Assembly: GCF_016612995.1 (NCBI RefSeq)
Contig: NZ_JAEOAH010000042.1
Span: 1 to 64,000, forward strand
Source: Viridibacillus soli
GTDB lineage: Bacteria > Bacillota > Bacilli > Bacillales_A > Planococcaceae
Length of the DNA stretch: 64,000 bases
Direction: 5' to 3'
Shown one piece after another: positions 37,692 through 45,267 of the stretch. The position numbers were made by a program, and so were the translations under genes. Positions within the stretch are counted from its first letter, which is position 1. Every line of letters starts with the position of its first letter. Under the pieces are notes generated by a model, which saw only the letters and a list, made by a program, of their open reading frames with translations, did no database searches and had not been told where the DNA came from.

Positions 37692-39674
37692 ATGGACAAA
37701 CTAAATGGCCAATCATTTCATAATATACAAAATAATATTGAAAAAATGAAAGAACTTTTCCCGGAAATTTGTATAGAGAATAAAATAAATTTTACTAAGC
37801 TTCAATTGTTACTAGGTGAACAAATAGAAATTGAAAAGGAATGCTATGATTTTACGTGGAAAGGTAAAGCAGCAGCAATCCAATTGGCAGAGCAACAAAC
37901 AACGGCAACTTTGCGTCCGAATATTGAAAGTAGCTTGGACTGGGAGAAAACGAAAAACCTTTATATAGAAGGAGATAATTTGGAAGTGTTACGAATCCTT
38001 CAAAATAGTTACCGCAATCAAGTGAAAATGATTTATATCGATCCACCATATAATACCGGAAATGATTTTGTTTATAAGGATAACTTCCGTAACAATATTA
38101 AAAATTACAAAGAAAAAATGAATGAGAGCTTAAAATCGAATGTATCGACTAGTGCAAGATACCATACAGAATGGTTAAATATGATGTATCCTAGACTGAA
38201 AATTGCGCGCAATTTATTGTCTGAGGATGGGATTATTTTTATCTCGATTGATGACAATGAGATTGATAATTTAAAACGCATTTGCAATGAAATTTTCGGG
38301 GAAGAGAATTTTGTCACAACAATCGTCGTCAAAATGTCCGAACCAACTGGCGTTAAAATGACGCACGTCAAAAAGAATATCCCGAAATTAAAAGAATATG
38401 TGCTCTGCTATAAAAAAAGGAATATTACTTTTGAGAAAATATGCATCCCAAAACATACTTGGGACAATGAATATAAAACAATCATCACGAATGTTAGCAA
38501 AGAAGAAATAGAAGAGTTAAAGTCAATTCGTGATAATGAAGAGAGAACTGAAGAAGACATAAAAAGAAGTGATGCTATTTTAGCAAATCTTCAAATGGTC
38601 TCCGTTTCCGAATACGCTCACAAGAAAAATGTTAATAAAACAGAATTCGAGTCATTTTTATTTACGAATGCTTGGAGAATTATTAGAACCGTTTCAATGA
38701 CAGGCAACGGAAAGAACATTGCCGACGAAAAGAAGAGGGCGAACAAAAATCGAGCATTTGTTATAACTACGCCGAATAAAAAATTATATTTTATAAATAA
38801 TCATTATAATTCAGAAGTAGATTACCCTCGTATTAAAATACTTTTTGCAGATGATTATTTAACAGTACACCCATGCGATCTTTGGACAGATATTAAAACT
38901 ACAGGACTAGACAATGAAGGTTTTGTCGACTATCGAAATGGAAAGAAACCTTTAAAATTGATCAATCGATTATTAAGTATGGTCGCTCTAAACGACAATG
39001 ATATTGTAATGGATTTCTTCTCTGGTTCAGGTACATTTGGTGAAGCAGTTGTTCGATACAATTTAGAGAACAACCAATCGATTCGCTACATACTCGTGCA
39101 AATCGATGAAGATCTCATTCAATCACATGAAAAATTTATGGGTGTCGCTAAAAAGGATGCCGAAAATCTTATAAGCTATTTAAAAAGTGTTGGTAGAAAA
39201 CCGTTATTATCAGAACTTGGCAAAGAGAGGATGACTCGAGTAAATAAGGAATTAAAAAATAATACCAATGATGATTTAGGATTTAAAAGTTTCAAATTAG
39301 ATACGACTAATTTAGTACTGTGGGATGAAGTAGCATCCAATATGGAAAAACCTCCATTAGATAAAATTGGACCAGTGAAAAAAGGACGAAGTGAAGAAGA
39401 TGCCGTATATGAAATTCTCATCAAGTATGGCATGGATTTATCACTGCCAGTTGAACGACTACTACTAGCGGATCGTATAGTTTATTCAGTGGACGGGGGT
39501 TCCTTATTTATTTGTCTTGAAAAGGAATTGACGCTTGAACAAATAGACATTTTGTCGAATGAAAAACCAAGATGTATTATTTTCTATGAGAACTGCTTTA
39601 CAAACGATACTGTACGCTCAAATGCGCAGCAATTATTAAAACATAGCGGAGTGGAAGATATTCGTGTTATTTAG
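37692..39674 (+). CDS. type III-like (Mod) adenine DNA methyltransferase, no Res partner
   Basis: A 660-residue beta-class methyltransferase. Motif IV DPPYNTGND starts at Asp117 and the AdoMet motif I, MDFFSGSGTFGEAV, starts near residue 440, the order of the beta class and of type III Mod subunits. The N-terminal SLDWEKTKNLYIEGDNLEVL is typical of Mod proteins. The region between the motifs (about 200-400) is the likely target-recognition domain. It should methylate adenine N6 in an unknown asymmetric site. No Res helicase-nuclease gene follows; the next genes are a 51-residue membrane protein and an ABC operon. It is therefore an orphan methyltransferase or the remnant of a type III system. 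Ribosome binding site AAAGGAG. Confidence 0.85.
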   Translation: MDKLNGQSFHNIQNNIEKMKELFPEICIENKINFTKLQLLLGEQIEIEKECYDFTWKGKAAAIQLAEQQTTATLRPNIESSLDWEKTKNLYIEGDNLEVLRILQNSYRNQVKMIYIDPPYNTGNDFVYKDNFRNNIKNYKEKMNESLKSNVSTSARYHTEWLNMMYPRLKIARNLLSEDGIIFISIDDNEIDNLKRICNEIFGEENFVTTIVVKMSEPTGVKMTHVKKNIPKLKEYVLCYKKRNITFEKICIPKHTWDNEYKTIITNVSKEEIEELKSIRDNEERTEEDIKRSDAILANLQMVSVSEYAHKKNVNKTEFESFLFTNAWRIIRTVSMTGNGKNIADEKKRANKNRAFVITTPNKKLYFINNHYNSEVDYPRIKILFADDYLTVHPCDLWTDIKTTGLDNEGFVDYRNGKKPLKLINRLLSMVALNDNDIVMDFFSGSGTFGEAVVRYNLENNQSIRYILVQIDEDLIQSHEKFMGVAKKDAENLISYLKSVGRKPLLSELGKERMTRVNKELKNNTNDDLGFKSFKLDTTNLVLWDEVASNMEKPPLDKIGPVKKGRSEEDAVYEILIKYGMDLSLPVERLLLADRIVYSVDGGSLFICLEKELTLEQIDILSNEKPRCIIFYENCFTNDTVRSNAQQLLKHSGVEDIRVI

Positions 39675-39734
39675 GAGGAGATATAGCCCCAACGTGAACG
39701 ATGGACATAAAATGAAAGAAGGACGGGATAAACA

Positions 39735-39890
39735 ATGAAAAATGAATTTTTTGTCGGATGGGGCACACTCACACTCATAAATGCCGGCATTGCACAAGGC
39801 AAAAATCGGTCAGGATTAAACTGGTTTCTACTAACATTAATTTTAGGCCCAATAGCAACACTGATATTAGTACTCGTTGATAAAAAGTAA
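39735..39890 (+). CDS. small two-helix membrane protein
   Basis: A 51-residue protein starting MKNEFFVGWGTLTLIN, with two hydrophobic stretches split by a polar turn (AQGKNRSGLNW) and a PIATLILVLVDKK tail. Similar small proteins with a GKNRSGLxWFxLxLxLGP turn occur widely in bacteria without known function. An AAGGACGGG ribosome binding site is present, and a terminator follows. It lies 60 bases after the methyltransferase gene and may be cotranscribed with it. Confidence 0.7.
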   Translation: MKNEFFVGWGTLTLINAGIAQGKNRSGLNWFLLTLILGPIATLILVLVDKK

Positions 39891-39898
39891 TAGAACAT

Positions 39899-39927
39899 AA
39901 AAAAGAGCAGTGGTTGCTCTTTTTTTC
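39899..39927. terminator. bidirectional terminator between convergent genes
   Basis: AAAAAAGAGCA pairs with TGCTCTTTTTTT across a five-base loop. It serves the small membrane protein gene on the plus strand and the ABC operon on the minus strand. Confidence 0.9.
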
Positions 39928-39928
39928 A

Positions 39929-40657
39929 TTAATGATTTAAAACCTTTGATAAGAAAATTTGGGCGCGTTCTGATTCAGGATTTGTAAAAAATATATCAGG
40001 TGGATTGACTTCCACGACTCGTCCCTCTGCCATGAAGACGATGTTGTCGCAAATTTCTCGTGCAAAGCCCATTTCATGTGTCACAACAATCATCGTCATC
40101 CCTTCCTTGGCAAGTTTACGAATGGCATCTAATACTTCTTTTATCATCTCCGGATCGAGAGCGGAGGTAGGCTCATCAAAAAGCATTATTTGTGGATCCA
40201 TAGCCAATGCTCTTGCAATAGCGACTCGTTGTTGTTGCCCCCCTGACAGATGGGACGGATGAACATTCATTTTATCAGCTAAGCCGAGAGAACTAAGTAA
40301 CTCTTTGCCCATTTTTTCTGCCGCTGACTTTGGAATGCCTTTTACTTTAATAGGGGCAATTGTGACATTTTCAAGTGCCGTTAAAAATGGATATAAGTTA
40401 AAGCTCTGAAATACGAATCCAATATTCGTGCGGGCTTTATTAATATCTGTTTTTTTATCATGAATGGATGTGCCATCTACAATAATTTCTCCGCTATCAA
40501 TTTCTTCAAGAGCATTGATGACGCGGATAAGCGTAGATTTTCCTGCTCCACTAGGTCCAATTAAGGCAATGACATTTGATTTTTTTATTTCTAAATTAAT
40601 ATCTACTAAAACTTGATTAGTACCAAAGCTTTTATTGACATCTTTAATAGAAATCAT
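39929..40657 (-). CDS. polar amino-acid ABC transporter, ATP-binding protein
   Basis: A 242-residue ATPase. Walker A is GPSGAGKST (about 34-42), the Q-loop is FQSFNLYPFLT, the signature is LSGGQQQR and Walker B is IMLFDEPTSALDP, followed by the H-loop VVTHEMGFA. The sequence is of the GlnQ/TcyN group for polar amino-acid uptake. It is the last gene of a three-gene operon (binding protein, permease, ATPase), 15 bases after the permease. The substrate is not certain from sequence; glutamine, arginine or cystine are the usual ones for this group. Confidence 0.95.
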   Translation of the reverse strand: MISIKDVNKSFGTNQVLVDINLEIKKSNVIALIGPSGAGKSTLIRVINALEEIDSGEIIVDGTSIHDKKTDINKARTNIGFVFQSFNLYPFLTALENVTIAPIKVKGIPKSAAEKMGKELLSSLGLADKMNVHPSHLSGGQQQRVAIARALAMDPQIMLFDEPTSALDPEMIKEVLDAIRKLAKEGMTMIVVTHEMGFAREICDNIVFMAEGRVVEVNPPDIFFTNPESERAQIFLSKVLNH

Positions 40658-40672
40658 GGACTCATTCCTTTC

Positions 40673-41335
40673 TTAATACTCACTTTTTAGCCAGCGTTTT
40701 TCAAACTGGCGGATGATTAGTGATAATGTAAACGTCATGGTGAAATATAACAGGGCAACAAATGACCAAATTTCAATATAACGATAGGAGAGAGCTGCCA
40801 AATTTGTCGCTTTTAACGTTAAATCTACTGCTGAAATAGTTGAAACGAGTGATGAATCTTTAATAAGAATGATAAATTGCGATGCCATAGGTGGTAATGT
40901 TTTTCGGAATGCTTGTGGCAGAATGATTAAGCGCATAGCCTGATAATTGGACATACCAGATGAACGTGCAGCCTCCATTTGACCTTTCGGAAGGGATTGA
41001 ATACCACCACGTACAATTTCCGCTATAAATGAACCCGAAAAAATAGCGAGTGAAATGATTGAGCCCCAAAAAGCGCCAAGTTTCAAAAATTGGCCTAAAA
41101 CGAGATGAATCCAAATTAAAATAACAAGTAGGGGCACCCCGCGCATAACTTCAACATATACAGAAGAGATAAATCGGATGATGGGATTTTTCGAAATTCG
41201 CCCAACGCCAAAAACAATCCCAATCGGTATGGCAAATAGTAAAGATAAAGCAGAAATTTCGAGTGTCAAATAGATACCTTTAAAAAAGATATCGAGATTA
41301 TTCGTGATGACGCTCCAATCAAGTTGGTATTTCAT
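40673..41335 (-). CDS. polar amino-acid ABC transporter, permease
   Basis: A 220-residue His/Glu/Gln/Arg-type permease with five membrane segments and the EAA loop (GQMEAARSSGMSNYQAMRLIILPQA). It begins at the ATG at 41335, ten bases after GGAGG; the longer frame to 41368 lacks a ribosome binding site. It probably acts as a homodimer, since only one permease gene is present. A hairpin lies between it and the upstream binding-protein gene. Confidence 0.93.
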   Translation of the reverse strand: MKYQLDWSVITNNLDIFFKGIYLTLEISALSLLFAIPIGIVFGVGRISKNPIIRFISSVYVEVMRGVPLLVILIWIHLVLGQFLKLGAFWGSIISLAIFSGSFIAEIVRGGIQSLPKGQMEAARSSGMSNYQAMRLIILPQAFRKTLPPMASQFIILIKDSSLVSTISAVDLTLKATNLAALSYRYIEIWSFVALLYFTMTFTLSLIIRQFEKRWLKSEY

Positions 41336-41389
41336 AATGCAGGATCTCCTCCATTGATCTGACTTCAAATAAGGGCGTAAAAACGATTA

Positions 41390-41428
41390 AAAGCCTTACG
41401 AACGGAACGAATTAGCGTGTAAGGCTTT
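41390..41428 (-). terminator. partial terminator inside the ABC operon
   Basis: AAAGCCTTAC (41390-41399) pairs with GTAAGGCTTT (41419-41428). On the minus strand the T tail is weak (TTTTAATCGTTTTT). Its place between binding-protein and permease genes suggests partial termination or mRNA protection, giving more binding protein than transporter. Confidence 0.65.
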
Positions 41429-41453
41429 CAATGTCACCACAAGACAAATACTA

Positions 41454-42287
41454 TTATTCTTCTACCACTTTAGTATTAATATCCCCATACCAATCATCAC
41501 TTTCAAACCAATAAGTACGAGAAGCTAGCTCTTCAGGGCCACCTAAATAATTATAAAGAAATGAATTAAGCCACTGTACAGTTACTAAATCGTTGTGAGC
41601 AACGGCAATCCCTAAGTTTTCTGCCGAAATGTCTTCATCTAAAATACGAGACTTTCCATTTTCCTTTTGCCATATACGGACAGAAGATTCGTCATAAATC
41701 ACGGCATCTAACTGACCTGTCAGCATAGCTAAAGCAGCAGCGGGCATTTCTCTATAATCTTTGAACTCTGCATTCTTGAAATTTGATTTCGCTAAAATTT
41801 GACCAGTTGTTCCAATAATAGTGGCAATTTTGTTTCCTTTTTTATCAAGTTCCTTCCAAGACTTCGTTGTTTTGTTAGTGTCTGGCAATAGCACTACCTG
41901 TCTTGTTTGATAATACGGATTTGGGAAACTCACAGATAAAGCACGAGGACCAGTGATCGTCATACCAGAAACGATCATATCAATTTCTCCAACTTGCAAC
42001 GCAGCGATTAATCCATCAAATGAATACTCTTTAAATTCTACCTTGACATCTAACGCCTTTCCTATAGCTTTCGCGGTGTCAATATCATAGCCTACAAATT
42101 CGTCCTTCGTATTTACCATCTCAAAAGGTGCATAACCTGTAGCGGTACCAACAACCAATTTACCTGCTTTTCGTACGCGATCAATTGTCGACTCTCCTAT
42201 GTTTCCAGTCGCATCACTGTCACCACCTCCACATGCTGACAAGACAATACTCATCACCAATAGAATAACTAGTAAACTCTTTTTCAA
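41454..42287 (-). CDS. polar amino-acid ABC transporter, substrate-binding lipoprotein
   Basis: A 277-residue lipoprotein: a signal peptide with lipobox LSAC (cysteine about 19) and a GGGDSD linker, then a type II periplasmic-binding fold (about 35-275) with VRKAGKLVVGTATGYAPFEM, GYDIDTAKAIGKAL and the GEIDMIVSGMTITGPR segment. It captures the substrate outside the membrane and delivers it to the permease. It is the first gene of the operon. Translation starts at TTG (TTGAAAAAGAG) or nearby; GAGAGGGGGAG precedes it. Confidence 0.93.
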   Translation of the reverse strand: MKKSLLVILLVMSIVLSACGGGDSDATGNIGESTIDRVRKAGKLVVGTATGYAPFEMVNTKDEFVGYDIDTAKAIGKALDVKVEFKEYSFDGLIAALQVGEIDMIVSGMTITGPRALSVSFPNPYYQTRQVVLLPDTNKTTKSWKELDKKGNKIATIIGTTGQILAKSNFKNAEFKDYREMPAAALAMLTGQLDAVIYDESSVRIWQKENGKSRILDEDISAENLGIAVAHNDLVTVQWLNSFLYNYLGGPEELASRTYWFESDDWYGDINTKVVEE

Positions 42288-42669
42288 CTTTTTCTCCCCC
42301 TCTCAATCAAATTGATATAACTATTAAACCTAATATATGGAGTGCGAAGCTGAAAATATACCAACTAACTTTGTTATTTAATAGATAATTGGAAATTTGA
42401 GAATTTTCACTAGTTAACAATGACGATAATGATTAAATATAAAATTGAATAAGATAATAGTCACTTGAATCAATACTATTTAAAAATATGTATGATTCAA
42501 TCAAGCAAAAACTACCTACTAAACAGAAATGTAGGTGGTTTATTATTTTGTTCGAGAGGATCTCTACTATAGAAAAGCAAGTTATTGGGATTTTCATGGA
42601 AGTAAATAGGGTATAATGGTGCTTGTGGAATAAATAGAATCTTAAAATATAAATTAGAAGAGGTGTAAC
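42288..42669. other. divergent promoter region with a stem-loop
   Basis: Lies between the ABC operon and a secreted-protein gene. A hairpin AAACTACCTACT/ATGTAGGTGGTTT at about 42508-42540 has T-rich tails on both sides and sits about 220 bases before the ABC operon start on the minus strand. It may be an insulating terminator, or part of a leader. No riboswitch consensus was recognised. A TATAAT at about 42611-42616 is a probable -10 element for the plus-strand gene. Confidence 0.45.
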
Positions 42670-43404
42670 ATGGTGAAACGATTAAAATATGTAATCACGA
42701 TTGTACTATTAATGAGTAGTTTAGGTTTTAGTAATCTACCAAAAGTTGAGGCAAAAGCAGATATAACGATAGAATATGTGAAAGTTGAAGTGTTAAATGT
42801 CCGTGAAAAAGCTACGATTAGCTCAAAAAAGTTGGGTCAATTAAAGAAAAATGTGCGAGTGGCGGTGATTAGCACATCAAAAGGCTGGTCAAAAATTCAA
42901 TATAAAGAGGGTACTGCCTATGTTTCATCAGATTATTTTGCATCAAAAGCAGTACAAAATGTGACAGGTAAACTGGCACCGAAAGTAGGTAAGTATACAT
43001 ACAATTACTATGAAGAGGGTGTCTATCAAGGTAAAAGCACAGACATATTCATAAAAATAAAAGAAGGTGTCAAAACAAAGTCTAACACTGGGGTGTATAC
43101 TTCGTATTTTGAAAATAGTAAGTTCTTCACATATCTTTCGCCTCTCGGGCATACTGATTTCCAACTGAACTATCCATTAAAAAAGGGCATGAAATGGGGA
43201 GGTGAACAAGATAAGTTACAAATTCAAAATGTCAATGCAACAGTAAAAATAGCAGCAGGCACGTTCAAAAATGTTGTCATCGTGCGCATGGATCATACAG
43301 CATATAACACGTATTCCCATTACTATATAGCACCTGGTAAAGGTATTATTATGTGGAAATTAAATGGCGAGAAAAAGTTTCAATTGGCGGAATATACAAA
43401 ATAA
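42670..43404 (+). CDS. secreted SH3-domain protein with an unnamed C-terminal domain
   Basis: A 244-residue secreted protein. The signal peptide (about 1-28) ends VEA; an SH3b domain follows (about 34-95, VEVLNVREKATISSKKLG and GWSKIQYKEGTAYVSSDYF). The C-terminal part (about 105-244) has no name known to me. It shares a pattern with the protein encoded at 44153-44908: YPLKKGMKWG, then VNATVKIAAGTFKNVVIV and YYIAPGKGIIMW. SH3b domains usually bind the cell wall. The pair may be wall-associated proteins of the same family. Ribosome binding site AGAGGTG. Confidence 0.82.
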   Translation: MVKRLKYVITIVLLMSSLGFSNLPKVEAKADITIEYVKVEVLNVREKATISSKKLGQLKKNVRVAVISTSKGWSKIQYKEGTAYVSSDYFASKAVQNVTGKLAPKVGKYTYNYYEEGVYQGKSTDIFIKIKEGVKTKSNTGVYTSYFENSKFFTYLSPLGHTDFQLNYPLKKGMKWGGEQDKLQIQNVNATVKIAAGTFKNVVIVRMDHTAYNTYSHYYIAPGKGIIMWKLNGEKKFQLAEYTK

Positions 43405-43414
43405 AAATGGATCA

Positions 43415-43457
43415 AAAAAATGTTCAATCTCCATAAATGGAAGTTGAACATTTTTTA
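43415..43457. terminator. bidirectional terminator between convergent genes
   Basis: AAAAAAATGTTCAA pairs with TTGAACATTTTTT around a CTCCATAAATGGAAG inner segment. It serves both converging genes. Confidence 0.88.
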
Positions 43458-43458
43458 T

Positions 43459-43953
43459 TTATCTAAGCTTATAGAAACGTACAATAAAAAAAGCCATCGT
43501 TCCAAATAAGACTAAAAGGAAAAGTAACATCTCATAAATCCCAAGTATACTTTTACCACCATGGGCCATGTGCATGATATCCCATGAAATATAAGCGAAA
43601 AATAGTAGAATTTCATTTTTTATAACATTACAAAGCAGCATAGAATTCTTATAAAGCCGCTCAGTATTTTCAACTGTTAATTTACTATAATTATGTAAAT
43701 GTGGCTTTAGCTCTAATACATGGCAGAAAATCCATAACGCCACAGCAAGCGCAGGGACAATAAAAAATACCCACTTAGAACCCCATCCATCAGGCTCTCC
43801 CAATGCATTATAATGAATCGGTACCTGCACCGGCAGACTAGACCATTGTGTAATGCCATAAATAATTGCTGCAACAAATGCCCCGATTGCAAGAACATCC
43901 AATGTCTTTTGCAGTGCAGATCGAGGGAAATGTAGTTTGGGTTGATTTAACAT
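43459..43953 (-). CDS. DUF1648-domain membrane protein
   Basis: A 164-residue protein with four hydrophobic segments (about 18-38, 60-80, 108-125 and 138-158). Between the first two is the DUF1648 signature LPVQVPIHYNALGEPDGWGSK (LPxxIPxHxxxxGxxDxxGsK). DUF1648 proteins occur in Firmicutes membranes; some, such as SdpI-type proteins, protect against membrane-active toxins, but this one lacks the usual SdpI second part. Function is not assigned. Ribosome binding site AAGGAGGT. Confidence 0.85.
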   Translation of the reverse strand: MLNQPKLHFPRSALQKTLDVLAIGAFVAAIIYGITQWSSLPVQVPIHYNALGEPDGWGSKWVFFIVPALAVALWIFCHVLELKPHLHNYSKLTVENTERLYKNSMLLCNVIKNEILLFFAYISWDIMHMAHGGKSILGIYEMLLFLLVLFGTMAFFIVRFYKLR

Positions 43954-44089
43954 ATGATAACCTCCTTATTCTGTATACGGGCAATAGAGGAAAAGGTTTC
44001 GATTGAATTAATTTGGATCTTTTAGGGTGTGGATATTTAGCTAAAACACAATCGAGTAAGTTAATGCATCTATATTGGAATCTCAACGA

Positions 44090-44122
44090 AAGACCCGTAG
44101 TCCATCATGGATACGGGTCTTA
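44090..44122 (-). terminator. terminator of the second SH3-protein gene
   Basis: AAGACCCGTA pairs with TACGGGTCTT around GTCCATCATGGA. On the minus strand it lies 31 bases after the stop and is followed by TCGTT, so the T tail is modest. Confidence 0.7.
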
Positions 44123-44152
44123 AATAATTGTAGAACTTATTTATGAAATGGA

Positions 44153-44908
44153 CTATTTCAATTTTACAAGTGTAAAGCCATAATCAGGGTTGATACTTTG
44201 GATACGGCCGACAATCGGTGAATAAAAGTTAGTTGTTTTACCTTTTTTAATAGCAATAACATTATCAAACGTACCGGCATTAGTGTAAATAGTAGCTTTC
44301 GTATTCACAACTTTATAACCTCTTCCGAATTCCTGTTTTTTCTTAACTGGATATTTTACTGTTAAATGTAATGTAAATTCTTCACCAATTCCTGTATATA
44401 GACCTCTACTCGTTTCAAATTCAAAGTATCCCCAAGGCGTTGGGTCTTGAGTGAAAACCCAAGTATTGATGATGCCGTAATTTTTCTTAACGAAATTGGT
44501 TGTAATCGTATCTCGGTGATCATAGCTGCTAGGTGTTAGATCTTTATACGTATATTTTTTTGATGTATTCATTGTGTAGCTTGTGTACTTTTTATTTGGC
44601 TGTGGTTTTGATTTTTCTAAATACTTTGTTTGGATATAGCCATGCAAGTTTGTCGTGTAAAGCTCCGTCCATTGTCCCTTTTTCTTTCCTGTAATCATAA
44701 CTGCATCACCATTTTGTACTTTTGTATAGCTAAATGAAGATGACTTTGCCTGGGATTTAATCGCAATGGCTTTACTACCAGACACTTTTACATAACGAAG
44801 AGATGTAATTGGCGCTTTTTTAGAAGCGGCCTCAGTTATCAGCAATGTAGGTGAAAAGATAGTAAGAGCAATAATAAATGATAACAAATACTTGAATAAT
44901 TTCTTCAT
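44153..44908 (-). CDS. secreted SH3-domain protein, relative of the 42670 product
   Basis: A 251-residue secreted protein: a signal peptide (about 1-28, ending TEA), an SH3-like domain (about 36-98, YVKVSGSKAIAIKSQAKSSS and GQWTELYTTNLHGYIQTKYL), and a C-terminal domain with YPVKKKQEFGRGY, then TKATIYTNAGTFDNVIAI and NFYSPIVGRIQSI. The same order of motifs is found in the protein encoded at 42670-43404, so the two share a domain. Ribosome binding site AAAGGAGGA. Function unknown. Confidence 0.82.
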   Translation of the reverse strand: MKKLFKYLLSFIIALTIFSPTLLITEAASKKAPITSLRYVKVSGSKAIAIKSQAKSSSFSYTKVQNGDAVMITGKKKGQWTELYTTNLHGYIQTKYLEKSKPQPNKKYTSYTMNTSKKYTYKDLTPSSYDHRDTITTNFVKKNYGIINTWVFTQDPTPWGYFEFETSRGLYTGIGEEFTLHLTVKYPVKKKQEFGRGYKVVNTKATIYTNAGTFDNVIAIKKGKTTNFYSPIVGRIQSINPDYGFTLVKLK

Positions 44909-45010
44909 GAAAATCCTCCTTTATTACACTATATTACCTTTTTTTGAATACAAAGTAATTATCCTTTTTGTTAGGAATAAAAATGGCCTGTTGGAAAAGG
45001 TATTTAGAAG

Positions 45011-45169
45011 GTGAATATTCTTGTAAATAACAGTCCATAGAGTTTGCGCAACAAACGAGCTCACTTGCGCAACAAACAGGCGGACTTGCGCAACAAACGA
45101 GCTCACTTGCGCAACAAACAGGCGGATTTGCGCAACAAACGAGCTCACTTGCGCAACAAACACCCAAAT
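45011..45169 (-). repeat. six-unit 21-bp tandem repeat with TTGCGCAACAAAC core
   Basis: TTGCGCAACAAAC begins at 45044, 45065, 45086, 45107, 45128 and 45149, exactly 21 bases apart. The eight-base spacers alternate between GAGCTCAC and AGGCGGAC/AGGCGGAT, so the true unit is a 42-bp pair. A flank GTGAATATTC...TAAATAACAG (45011-45033) precedes the array. In one minus-strand frame each unit reads VxxFVAQ and the flank reads VIYKNIH; the same frame reading is kept in the other two copies. It lies in the space between a secreted-protein gene and adenine deaminase. Confidence 0.85.
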
Positions 45170-45267
45170 TAAAGCAGCAATCCCTACTCTATTTCAATTT
45201 CTACGCAAAAGTCCTTTCATTATGGTATAAATATAGAAAGGTATTTACAGATAAATAAGGAGGCAAC

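Noticed and set aside
44924-45167. 79-codon and 77-codon minus-strand frames over the repeat array
   Set aside because: They arise from the 21-bp repeat being a multiple of three. No ribosome binding site is seen, though the kept FVAQ reading is noted in the repeat finding.
45011-45169. Array considered as a CRISPR
   Set aside because: Units are 21 bp with only 8-bp alternating spacers that themselves repeat; no cas genes are near. CRISPR spacers are unique and longer.
45170-45267. Purine riboswitch upstream of adenine deaminase
   Set aside because: The leader is short and shows none of the conserved purine-aptamer segments.
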